In this document: one piece after another, positions 10,001 to 19,184 of the stretch
Numbering within the stretch: the stretch's first letter is position 1
Layout of the letters: every line of letters starts with the position of its first letter
NCBI GenBank assembly: GCA_022570795.1
Contig: JAKUDP010000013.1
Span: forward strand, 124,001-188,000
Source: Sphaerulina vaccinii
Lineage: Eukaryota; Ascomycota; Dothideomycetes; Mycosphaerellales; Mycosphaerellaceae
Direction of reading: 5' to 3'
DNA length: 64,000 nucleotides
Notes under the pieces: model-generated
Told to the model about the DNA's origin: nothing
Seen by the model: only the letters and a program-made list of their open reading frames with translations
The model's database searches: none
Program-made: the position numbers and the translations under genes

Positions 10001-13000
10001 CCGACTCGGAGGTGCCACCACTTCTCACATACAAGTGGGCGCAGGGTATTAACAACTTGTCGAATGTCTGGGGCGTTGATGAGGGCGAATGCAACGTCAT
10101 GCTCGAGACACGTCTGGACAAGGTCTACGAGAAGATCGACATCACATTGCTCAACAGACTTCTCCGTCTGATCATGGATCACAACTTGGCAGATTATATT
10201 TCATCCAAGAACAACGTGCAGCTCAACTACAAGGACATGAACCACACCAATAGCTATGGTATGATTCGTGGTCTGCAGTTCAGTGCGTTCGTCTTCCAGT
10301 ACTACGGCCTGATTATTGATCTGCTGTTGCTCGGACTGCAGCGTGCCTCGGAGATGGCTGGCCCACCAAACGCGCCAAACGACTTCTTGCAGTTCCGCGA
10401 CAGAGCGACAGAGTCTCGCCACCCCATCCGATTGTACACTCGCTACATCGACAAGATCTGGATCTTCTTCCGCTTCACTGCGGATGAGTCGAGAGACCTC
10501 ATTCAGCGTTTCTTGACCGAGCAGCCAGATCCCAACTTCGAGAACGTTATTGGCTACAAGAACAAGAAGTGCTGGCCTCGAGACTCACGTATGCGTCTCA
10601 TGCGTCACGACGTCAATCTTGGTCGCGCAGTGTTCTGGGACATGAAGAACCGTCTTCCACGTTCCATCACCACCGTAGAGTGGGACGACACTTTCGCAAG
10701 TGTCTACAGTAGAGACAATCCCAACTTGCTCTTTGCCATGAACGGCTTCGAAGTCCGCATCCTGCCAAAGATTCGCAACCAGAACGATGAGTTCCCAACC
10801 AAGGACTCCGTCTGGGCACTCGTTGACAATGCCACCAAAGAGCGCACCGCACATGCATTCCTTCAAGTCACCGGAGAGGATATCGCGAAGTTCAACAACC
10901 GAATCCGACAGATTCTCATGAGCTCCGGAAGCACCACTTTCACCAAAATTGCTAACAAGTGGAACACGACTCTCATCGCCCTCTTCACTTACTACCGTGA
11001 AGCAGCAGTCAGCACCGTCGAACTTCTCGACACCATTGTCAAGTGCGAGACCAAGATTCAGACCCGAGTCAAGATTGGACTCAACTCTAAGATGCCTTCT
11101 CGCTTTCCACCCGCTGTGTTCTACACGCCGAAGGAACTTGGTGGTCTCGGCATGATCTCTGGATCTCATATCCTCATTCCAGCTTCAGACAAGCGCTGGT
11201 CTAAGCAGACCGATTCTGGAGTGTCACATTTCCGCGCTGGTATGAGCCACGACGAGGAGACTTTGATTCCTAACATATTCCGCTACATCATTCCTTGGGA
11301 GGCGGAATTCATTGATTCGCAGAGAGTGTGGACTGAGTACTCGCAGAAGCGTCTCGAAGCTAATCAACAGAACCGACGTTTGACTCTCGAGGACTTGGAA
11401 GACAGCTGGGACAGAGGTCTTCCACGTATCAATACTCTCTTCCAGAAGGACCGAAGCACTTTGTCATTCGACAAGGGTTTCCGAGCCAGGACGGAGTTTA
11501 AGCTGTACCAGCACATGAAGAGCAACCCATTCTGGTGGACAAGCCAGCGACATGATGGCAAGCTTTGGAATCTCGTAAGTCCAACGAAGTCTCTCCGTAA
11601 GAGTGATGGGACTATGCTAACAGTTTCGCAGAACGCATACAGAACTGATGTTATTCAAGCTCTGGGAGGTGTCGAGACCATTCTGGAGCACACATTATTT
11701 AAAGCGACTGCATTTCCATCGTGGGAAGGCCTGTTCTGGGAGAAGGTGGGTAACCCCATTCGTACGCATCGTTCATTAAAGAAGTCTGCTAACTTATCAT
11801 CTCAGGCATCTGGTTTCGAGGAATCTATGAAATACAAGAAGCTGACGAACGCCCAACGATCTGGTCTCAACCAGATCCCCAACCGTCGTTTCACCCTCTG
11901 GTGGTCACCAACCATCAACAGAGCCAACGTGTATGTTGGTTTCCAGGTCCAATTGGATCTCACAGGTATCTTCTTGCACGGAAAGATCCCTACCCTCAAG
12001 ATCTCGCTCATCCAGATCTTCCGTGCCCATTTGTGGCAGAAGATTCACGAGTCGGTGGTCATGGATTTGTGTCAGGTCTTCGATCAGGAGCTCGAGGCAC
12101 TTGGCATCGAGACTGTGCAAAAGGAGACGATCCATCCTCGGAAGTCGTACAAGATGAACTCGTCTTGTGCGGATATCCTGCTCTTCGCTTCGCACAAGTG
12201 GAGTGTGAGCAACCCAAGCTTGCTATACGACACCAAGGATAACATGGGCTTGACGACTACTAACAAGTTCTGGGTTGATGTGCAGCTGAGATACGGAGAT
12301 TACGATTCCCACGACATTGAACGATATGTCCGCGCCAAATACCTGGATTACACAACTGACAGCATGTCGATCTACCCATCAGCTACTGGTTTGATGATTG
12401 GCATCGATCTGGCCTACAACTTGTACTCCGCCTACGGACAGTACTTCCCTGGTCTCAAGCAGCTTGTGCAGCAGGCCATGGCCAAGATCATGAAGGCCAA
12501 CCCTGCACTGTATGTGCTCCGCGAGCGTATCAGAAAGGGTCTGCAGCTGTACGCTTCTGAGAGCAACCAGGAGTTCCTCAACTCCCAGAACTACTCAGAG
12601 CTGTTCAGCAACCAGATCCAGCTATTCATCGACGACACCAATGTCTACCGTGTCACCATTCACAAGACATTCGAGGGTAACTTGACGACCAAGCCAATCA
12701 ACGGAGCCATTTTCATCTTCAACCCAAGAACTGGTCAATTGTTCTTGAAGATCATCCACACAAGTGTCTGGGCTGGACAAAAGCGTCTTGGTCAACTTGC
12801 CAAGTGGAAGACTGCGGAAGAAGTGGCAGCTCTCATCAGATCGCTGCCTGTGGAAGAGCAGCCGAAGCAGCTCATTGTCACTCGCAAGGGTTTACTTGAT
12901 CCTCTCGAAGTGCACTTGCTTGACTTCCCGAACATCAGCATTCGTGCTTCTGAGCTGCAGCTGCCATTCCAGGCTGCAATGAAGGTCGAGAAGCTGGGAG

Positions 13001-14304
13001 ACATGATCTTGCGTGCCACCGAGCCACAGATGGTGCTCTTCAACCTGTACGACGAATGGCTCAAGAGCATTTCTTCATACACTGCCTTCTCGCGTCTTAT
13101 CTTGATCTTGCGTGCTCTGCATGTCAATCAAGACAAGACAAAGCTCCTGCTGCGACCAGACAAGACTGTCATCACACAAGAGCATCACATCTGGCCTACG
13201 CTTTCTGATGACGACTGGGTGAAGGTTGAAGTGCAATTACGAGATCTCATCCTGAACGACTACGGCAAGAAGAACAACGTCAACACTTCTTCGTTGACGA
13301 ACTCCGAAATTCGAGATATCATTCTCGGTATGGAGATTTCGGCGCCCAGCATGCAACGTCAACAAGCCGCAGAGATCGAAAAGGCACAACAAGATCAAGC
13401 TCAACTTACTGCTGTCACGACCAAGACGCAGAACGTGAGCGGCGAAGAAATGATTGTCACGACTACTTCTGCCTACGAACAACAATCTTTTGCTTCGAAG
13501 ACAGAATGGCGCACCCGAGCTATCGCCACCTCGAACTTGAGGACCAGGGCCAATAACATCTACATCTCCTCTGAAGACATCCGAGACGATGAACATCATT
13601 TCACATACGTGATGCCGAAGAACATCCTCAAGCGCTTCATCGCCATCGCGGACCTTCGCGTCCAAGTCGCGGGCTACCTCTATGGAACTTCACCTCCCGA
13701 CAACAAGCAGGTCAAAGAGATCAAGACCATCGTCATGATTCCTCAAGTTGGTTCGACACGCGACATCCAGTTGCCGAAGTCTCTGCCAGAGAACGAAATG
13801 CTCCAAGGACTGGAACCTCTAGGTGTCATTCACACGAGCGCAGGCAACGAAACCAGCTATATGACAGCTCAGGATGTCACGCAACATGCCAAGCTCATGG
13901 CTGCTCATCCAACCTGGGATCGCAAGACTGTGACTATGACAGTGAACTTCACTCCCGGCTCCGTCTCCCTGTCCGCATGGTCGTTAACACCTAATGGATA
14001 TCAATGGGGTGCCGAAAACAAAGACCTGGGATCTGATCAACCTGCTGGCTTTTCTACTGCTTTCGGAGAGAAGAGTCAGTTGCTCTTGTCAGATAAGATT
14101 CGTGGTTATTTCTTGGTTCCTGAGGACGAGAGATGGAATTGGAGTTTCCTTGGAAGTGGCTTTGGAGAGAGGGAGAAGGGTCGGTGCTTCGTCCAAGTCG
14201 GCATACCGCGACGCTTCTACGACGATCTTCACAGGCCTATTCACTTCCAGAACTTTGCCGAGTTGGAAGACGTGTGGGTGGACAGGAGTGATAACTTGGC
14301 ATAA
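7087..14304 (+). CDS. prp8: pre-mRNA-splicing factor PRP8 (U5 snRNP core)
   Basis: PRP8 is the largest spliceosomal protein and scaffolds the catalytic RNA core. The start has the usual Pro-rich leader (MAGIPPPPGWAPPPPP). After it come the near-invariant PRP8 body with PROCN and central regions, the reverse-transcriptase-like and endonuclease-like domains, the RNase H-like domain (roughly residues 1750-2000), and the C-terminal Jab1/MPN domain (PLGVIHTSAGNE, then FTPGSVSLSAW). The full frame is 2405 codons, but two stretches absent from PRP8 homologues are introns: 11575-11631 (57 nt, GTAAGT...GCTAAC...CAG) and 11746-11805 (60 nt, GTGGGT...GCTAAC...CAG). Both are multiples of three and lack stops, so they hide inside the open frame. 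The spliced protein is 2366 aa. No intein is present, although PRP8 is a frequent intein site in fungi. Confidence 0.98.
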   Translation: MAGIPPPPGWAPPPPPGAPPGLSSNGIPPPPPGFAPPKDPQAEKLQQKKQKWLRQQRQRFGEKRKGGFVETQKADMPPEHLRKIVKDIGDVSQKKFSADKRSYLGALKFMPHAVLKLLENMPMPWESSREVKVLYHVNGCLTLVNEIPRVIEPVFHAQWATMWVVMRREKSDRRHFKRMRFPPFDDEEPPLSWSENIEDVEPLEPIQMELDENEDEPVFEWFYDHRPLSDTDHVGGPSYKDWNLSLPQMATLHRLSNPLLSDTNDKNYFHLFDMPAFATAKALNVAIPGGPRFEPLYKDIDPNDEDFGEFNAIDRIIFRAPIRTEYRVAFPYLYNSLPRSVKLGVYSYPQTVYVKTEDPNLPPFYFDPVINPISSRQVMPKNLTISHEDEIFGYGNNEEPDEEDGGFVMPAGVDPFLDDEDLFNDDTAAAIALWWAPYPFDRRSGKMVRAQDVPLVKQWYLEHVPAGQPVKVRVSYQKLLKTYVLNELHKKPPKAQNKQLLGRNLKRTKFFQQTTIDWVEAGLQVCRQGFNMLNLLIHRKNLTYLHLDYNFNLKPIKTLTTKERKKSRFGNAFHLMREILRLTKLIVDAQVQYRLGNIDAFQLADGILYAFNHVGQLTGMYRYKYKLMHQIRSCKDLKHLIYYRFNSGPVGKGPGCGFWAPAWRVWLFFLRGIIPLLERWLGNLLSRQFEGRHSKGVAKTVTKQRVESHFDLELRASVMADLMDMMPEGIKQQKVNTVLQHLSEAWRCWKSNIPWKVPGLPKPIEDVILRYVKSKADWWVSVAHYNRERIRRGATVDKTVAKKNLGRLTRLWLKAEQERQHNYLKDGPYVSTEEGVAIFTTAVHWLESRKFQPIPFPSVSYKHDTKILILALERLREAYSVKGRLNQSQREELALIEQAYDSPGTTLARIKRFLLTQRSFKEVGIDMNDNYSSINPVYDIEPIEKITDAYLDQYLWYQADQRRLFPAWIKPSDSEVPPLLTYKWAQGINNLSNVWGVDEGECNVMLETRLDKVYEKIDITLLNRLLRLIMDHNLADYISSKNNVQLNYKDMNHTNSYGMIRGLQFSAFVFQYYGLIIDLLLLGLQRASEMAGPPNAPNDFLQFRDRATESRHPIRLYTRYIDKIWIFFRFTADESRDLIQRFLTEQPDPNFENVIGYKNKKCWPRDSRMRLMRHDVNLGRAVFWDMKNRLPRSITTVEWDDTFASVYSRDNPNLLFAMNGFEVRILPKIRNQNDEFPTKDSVWALVDNATKERTAHAFLQVTGEDIAKFNNRIRQILMSSGSTTFTKIANKWNTTLIALFTYYREAAVSTVELLDTIVKCETKIQTRVKIGLNSKMPSRFPPAVFYTPKELGGLGMISGSHILIPASDKRWSKQTDSGVSHFRAGMSHDEETLIPNIFRYIIPWEAEFIDSQRVWTEYSQKRLEANQQNRRLTLEDLEDSWDRGLPRINTLFQKDRSTLSFDKGFRARTEFKLYQHMKSNPFWWTSQRHDGKLWNLVSPTKSLRKSDGTMLTVSQNAYRTDVIQALGGVETILEHTLFKATAFPSWEGLFWEKVGNPIRTHRSLKKSANLSSQASGFEESMKYKKLTNAQRSGLNQIPNRRFTLWWSPTINRANVYVGFQVQLDLTGIFLHGKIPTLKISLIQIFRAHLWQKIHESVVMDLCQVFDQELEALGIETVQKETIHPRKSYKMNSSCADILLFASHKWSVSNPSLLYDTKDNMGLTTTNKFWVDVQLRYGDYDSHDIERYVRAKYLDYTTDSMSIYPSATGLMIGIDLAYNLYSAYGQYFPGLKQLVQQAMAKIMKANPALYVLRERIRKGLQLYASESNQEFLNSQNYSELFSNQIQLFIDDTNVYRVTIHKTFEGNLTTKPINGAIFIFNPRTGQLFLKIIHTSVWAGQKRLGQLAKWKTAEEVAALIRSLPVEEQPKQLIVTRKGLLDPLEVHLLDFPNISIRASELQLPFQAAMKVEKLGDMILRATEPQMVLFNLYDEWLKSISSYTAFSRLILILRALHVNQDKTKLLLRPDKTVITQEHHIWPTLSDDDWVKVEVQLRDLILNDYGKKNNVNTSSLTNSEIRDIILGMEISAPSMQRQQAAEIEKAQQDQAQLTAVTTKTQNVSGEEMIVTTTSAYEQQSFASKTEWRTRAIATSNLRTRANNIYISSEDIRDDEHHFTYVMPKNILKRFIAIADLRVQVAGYLYGTSPPDNKQVKEIKTIVMIPQVGSTRDIQLPKSLPENEMLQGLEPLGVIHTSAGNETSYMTAQDVTQHAKLMAAHPTWDRKTVTMTVNFTPGSVSLSAWSLTPNGYQWGAENKDLGSDQPAGFSTAFGEKSQLLLSDKIRGYFLVPEDERWNWSFLGSGFGEREKGRCFVQVGIPRRFYDDLHRPIHFQNFAELEDVWVDRSDNLA

Positions 14305-15632
14305 GGAGGAGGGTGCTGGAGTAGGGAATGGTCTGGTAAAGACATGCATGCATCAGCGCGAGGCGTCTCAGGAGTTACGCATCAGGAAAAGGAAGGAAAT
14401 GGGAGGTTGTGTCTGTGTTGTTATGAATCGACGCAAACGCAAGTACAATGCATCGAGTGTTGTACACTTATACATATCAACTCTACGAATGAGAGCTTGT
14501 TCACAAACGTGGCCTTGACCCTATCATGACCTTGGTTTGCTGAGTTGGTGGAGAGAAAGTTGCTGGTTGATGTAGGTCTTTGTGATTCCTGTGACGAGAG
14601 GTAGAAGACAAGCTATGTTTGCTAGTGCTGCTACATATAAGCTGCTGCCGCCCTTACCAGTAAGGTGAGTTAGTATGGTATGCAATGTATACGAACGACT
14701 TGATCCTGGATATACTCACTATACTACCACAGCAGGAGGTCACAACGCTGGAGACTGGACGTGCGTCGACGCTCACGCCTACCGCACTACTGCCGGCTCC
14801 TTCAACTTCTATAACCCCACCTACAAGAAGAAGCCAGGAGCAAGACGCCGCCTCCGCCGACGACGACAACAGCTGCTGTTACACTATTCTTCTCTCTACT
14901 TCTCACTGTAAGTTCCACAACCACGCCATTGACAGTAGCTCCGCTGCCCTAGCGCTGTGACACTGACATCTTCGAGCAGCTCCTGTCTATACCGCTTGGG
15001 TGACAGTTTCGCTGCCGCACACTGTCTCTCAGTCGAACAGTGGCGTCGATGCTTTAACCTAGAAGATCACCGACGCTGTCTTCGGCAGCGTCAGCTCTAT
15101 AGTGGCAATGCAGCCGCAACTCCAGCATCTGCAGAACAAATTTGTGCGTCTTACAGCCAGCTCGGTTGAGAAGATCTCCTTATCGCAGCTCGAGGCGCTG
15201 AAGAAGAGAGAGAGGCACACTGTGGCCACAAGACCGCAGTATAGCAGCCTGCATTCACCGAGAAGTGCAGGCTAACCCAAAGGATGAATATTGCGCCGAT
15301 TTCAACAAGCATGTCGTAGCTATGCTGGATGGCTCCAAGAGACCACCCAAGAGGCCGTTGGATACGGTTGTCGGCATCCCTCAACCGATCAAGTACCACC
15401 GGCGTCCCATAGCAGCAGTGCTGCATTCCTTCTACCCAATACAAGCGAAATGGACAAGGAATTGGCTTGTAAGTCCAGTGTACTTCGGACGCTCAATTAT
15501 GTATACTTTGACTGGGAGCGCTTTCTAAGCTGCGATGGAGATGGCGAAGGCAAAGACAAGAACTATTGTGGTATGCTTGCCTACACTAGAATGGAGGACG
15601 CGGACAATGAAATCTCGTTGACATCTAAAGCC
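14305..15632. other. intergenic; possible decayed coding trace at 14980-15260
   Basis: No supported gene. Plus-strand 14980-15260 reads as a mostly open frame of about 90 codons with one internal TAG, containing a plausible helical stretch near SSVEKISLSQLEALKKRE. It has no start and no recognised family. The rest is PRP8 3' flank with short repeats. Confidence 0.3.
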
Positions 15633-18600
15633 TCAACGATCAACAACTTTGCTCGTCCTCCTCAAACTATTCCTCATCTTCTTCAGCAACCCATGTTTAT
15701 CATTATATCGCTCGGACTTCTCTCGTGAACTGGTTGGCCGCTCACTTGGCGACTGCAAGCTCTTCATCGAAGACGATGGAGTTGAGGGTCTGGCTGCTGT
15801 TTCATCCCTCTCATCTTTGCCTTCTGCTTCTGTACTCTCCTCCGTCACTTTCGTGATTGCAGCTTCAGCATATGTCTCTTCCTCTCCGACCACACTGCCC
15901 TCCCTCGAAACAATCGGCGAATTAGTTCTCGAATCGATATTTCCATCAATGCCTCTAAGCACACCTTCGCTAGAGTAGCTTGGTACTTCCGGCACGCCTT
16001 CTTCAAGAACAGTCTCGGCTGTGAAGACCTCTGGCTGTGGTCGTGGTCGATGTGGCAGATTGAGCTCAGGTGGCAGGGAGGAGTCCTCGAAGCTGAATGC
16101 GTCGTTCTGCGCCATCTCAGGTATGGTATGTAGATCGTTCGTCTTGATAGTGCCATCGACCTCGTCATCCTGGACATTGGTAAGCGATGATGGAGCTTTG
16201 TCCTTAAACCATCGATCGTCGTGTTGCCTGGACGATGACGGTCGCTCCTCATGCTCGTCTGTAGGCAATGCTAGCGTCCTAGTATCTTCTCGTGGCTGCT
16301 CCTCTTCCTCAGTACTTTGTTCCTCTACCTCATTCAATGTGCTATCGAGGTGTCTGGTGGCGACAACTTCACTTGGGTCCACCACAGCTTCATCAACAGT
16401 CGTGTTGTTGAAGGAACCTTCTTGAACATCATTCGCATTCGCACTAACACTATGGTATCACAAACAGATTAGACTATGAACAACAAGAGACTTTTCGCAT
16501 GTACACCCAATCAAGCAGAAGCAGCAGCAGCAGCATGGAGAAGTTGCTTACTTCTTATCCCTCGCCTTATACACATCTCCTGTCCTTCGAATCTCATCCT
16601 CTGTATCTTTGCCACGACCCTGCTTCTCCAACTCTCTGACAAGCGGCAAAACCTCTCGTCCAAACTGTTCAATCTCCTCATCGTAGTGCAAGAAAGCAGT
16701 CAGAATGATGTTGACACCGAGAGACTTAAGTAGAACGATACGTTCCGCAATCTGCTCCTTGGTTCCGATGAGTTTTGTCTTGAAGCCATCGTTGTACTGT
16801 ACGAGATCCTCAAACTTGGAATTCGCCCACATGCCAGATTTGTTTGATGTAGAAGATCCGGCGTTTTGAACTTGTTGTCTGAAGCCCTCTACAGCTTCGG
16901 CATCAGCTTTACCCTGAATTTCTTGCAAGACACGAATAGCTTCTTCTTCAGTTTCTCGACAGATGACGAAAGCGTTGAGTGCGAAGCCACATTGTCCTTC
17001 TCTTCCGTTCTTCTTCGCGCGTTCGTTGACATCAGAGATTTGTCCTTGGAAACCTTCGAGAGTGTTGCCGTTCATGAAGTAGTAATCCGACACTGAACCA
17101 GCATTCTCTTTCGCATCATCGGAGTTACCGCCCTGGAAGATTTCAGGGTAAGGACGACCAGGCAGGTTAAGTGGCTTAGGCTTGAGAGGATAGTCGTGGA
17201 ATTGGTAGAAGTCACCTGAGAAGTTCCATTTCTCGTTCGTCCAGATACCCTTAAGACATGTGATGAATTCTTTGGAGCGGCGGTAACGTTCTGCGTGGTC
17301 GAGCCACCATTGGCCGATGGAGGTAAACTCAGCTTTGAACCAACCTGACACGACGTTGACGCAGATACGTCCCTCGCTGTAGTGGTCGATCGATGCGATT
17401 TGCTTGGCAGCTACAGCTGGGTTCCATGGTCCGGGAAGGAGGGCAGCAATCAGCTTCAGTCTTTCGGTGTGGTGAAGCAGTGCCTGTGAGAAAGTCACTG
17501 GCTCGTGCTGGTTATCGGCGCCATAGCCGGCCATGAAGCGGATTTGCGATAGAGCGTACTCAAATCCAACGCGTTCGGCAGTTCTGGCGTATTTCACGTT
17601 ACTCTTCAGGTCCCAGTTTGTGTTTTGCTTGATCTTGGAGATGACAAGACCACCGGAGACGTTTGGCACCCAGTATGCGAAGCGCACGCGATCTGGGTCA
17701 GAGTTGAGCGAGTCTGCGTATTCCAGCGATTGATGCTCTGTAGCGGTTGCGGCGATGCCGTTGGGAAGAACGCCATTGCTGATCGGAGTGCCGGTGCCTG
17801 ATCTGCTCTCCTCGCCGACTGGAACAACAACACGCTTGCCGCCGATCTTGCCAGTTCGCATACGGTCTAGAGCGTCGTTGATGCCAGCAAGACCGCCTTG
17901 CGCGATCTCAACTTCCGGAAGCTGAAGACCTTTGTGAACAAGCAGTTCTTCCAGCCACACTGAAATGGCCTCTCCCACATTTGGAGCCTCGTGGAAGATC
18001 TTGATTGGGAGCTTGTGGTGTGTGACGCCTCTGCCAACGTTCTTGGGTAGTCCCGTAAGACCAAGAATGTGCGAACGAGGGCCAGTGTCGGACTGCGTGA
18101 GCGCGTCTTGTAACGAGGACGCAGAATCCGCACCATTGCAATCAATGCCGAAGCGCAGCTTACCGCCAGTGATCGCCTTGAGAATATCGACTGCTCGCCT
18201 ATCATCGTACTTGTCGACCATGAAGTCTGCGCCAAGGTTCGACAATCGTTGTCCACCTCTCGCTAGATCAGCGATACAGGCCACTTTGAGGCCAGCATGT
18301 TTCGCGATCTGCAGAGCAATCTGGCCAGTCATGCTGTTGGCTCCCCAGATAGCTAGCCACTCGCCAGGTTGGGGTCGTTCGTTTGCTGGGATGCCCGAGA
18401 AGATCTCGTCTCTGATGTCTTGTGGAACATTGCGAGGATCCAACTGGCGAGTGATCTGAAGAAGATCTGGTCCTTGAGGCGCATTTCTGAGGTTCGAGAG
18501 GTCAAGCCCGAAGCTGATACCAAGGGCAGTGATAGCAGCAACGTAGGCGACGCCCAGAGCTGCTCCCTCCTTGACGCTCACGCCTTGTGGTATCCTTGTA

Positions 18601-19184
18601 ACATTGTAGTCTGTGGTAACAACGTACTCTTGATAAGCGGCTTTCCTCACATCGCGGTAGTCGGTAGAGGGGCCAAACACGACATCACCCTGCTGAACTC
18701 TGCTGCCAGTTCGTGGTGCTCTCACCACAATACCTGCAAAGTCGCGTCCGTTGACCCATGGATAGCTAGGCTGGCTGAAGCCGTAGTCTGCACCTTTCCA
18801 GTCTACAGGGTTGAGGCCAATGGCAAGAACTTGCACCAAGATCTCGCGCTCTCCCTGCAGTTCTGGAATGTTGCTGCTTTTCTCGAGCTTGTACTTTTGG
18901 CGTGGTCCGTGGAGCAATAACAGGTCTTGTTGAGGAGCGTCTAATCGAAGGAACTCGTCATTCGAAGAATCGTTGTGTGACTTGACGCCATTGCCGTTGG
19001 TGTGGCCATTGGAGTAGCCATTGGAGTAGCCGTTCGAAGCGTGGCCGTTGACTCCGTTGCCGTGGCCATTGATCGATGGTGTGCTGAGACCAGAGAAGCT
19101 CTTGCCCGATTGTGTCTGTCCTCGCCCGCAGTCTGAGTTGGGCTTCAGTGACACGAATGGCCCAGAGCTATATGTCGAGGGCAT
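15633..19184 (-). CDS. fusion protein: MDR (zinc-free quinone/enoyl reductase-like) + FMN-dependent sulfone/NTA-type monooxygenase + disordered tail
   Basis: The start is ATG 19184 (the upstream frame has no ATG). Exon 1 is 19184-16552; a 102-nt intron (16551-16450, GTAAGC...TAG) leads to exon 2, 16449-15633; total 1149 aa. Residues about 20-45 are an Asn-Gly-rich linker. About 45-440 is a medium-chain reductase (GREFAG-like motif NGRDFAGIVV; Rossmann segment WGANSMTGQIALQIAK) with no zinc-ligand set. About 475-860 is a luciferase-like flavin monooxygenase related to dimethylsulfone/alkanesulfonate and nitrilotriacetate monooxygenases (RFAYWVPNVSGG, GRICVNVVSGWFKAEF, EIFQGGNS). Fused, they could pair a reductase with an oxygenase, but the substrate is unknown. 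If the intron is not spliced, translation stops at 16548 after 878 aa. The tail exon (acidic, Ser-rich, basic end) has no start codon of its own, which supports the splice. Confidence 0.82.

Noticed and set aside
7087..14304. PRP8 intein
   Set aside because: Inteins are common in fungal PRP8, but every conserved PRP8 block reads continuously here; only the two short introns interrupt it.
14980..15260. Possible decayed gene
   Set aside because: The open stretch contains a stop, has no start and matches nothing I recognise; kept only as an intergenic note.
15633..16385. A separate 250-aa gene downstream of the fusion gene
   Set aside because: The frame has no ATG near its 5' end and the only in-phase way to translate it is the splice from the oxygenase exon.
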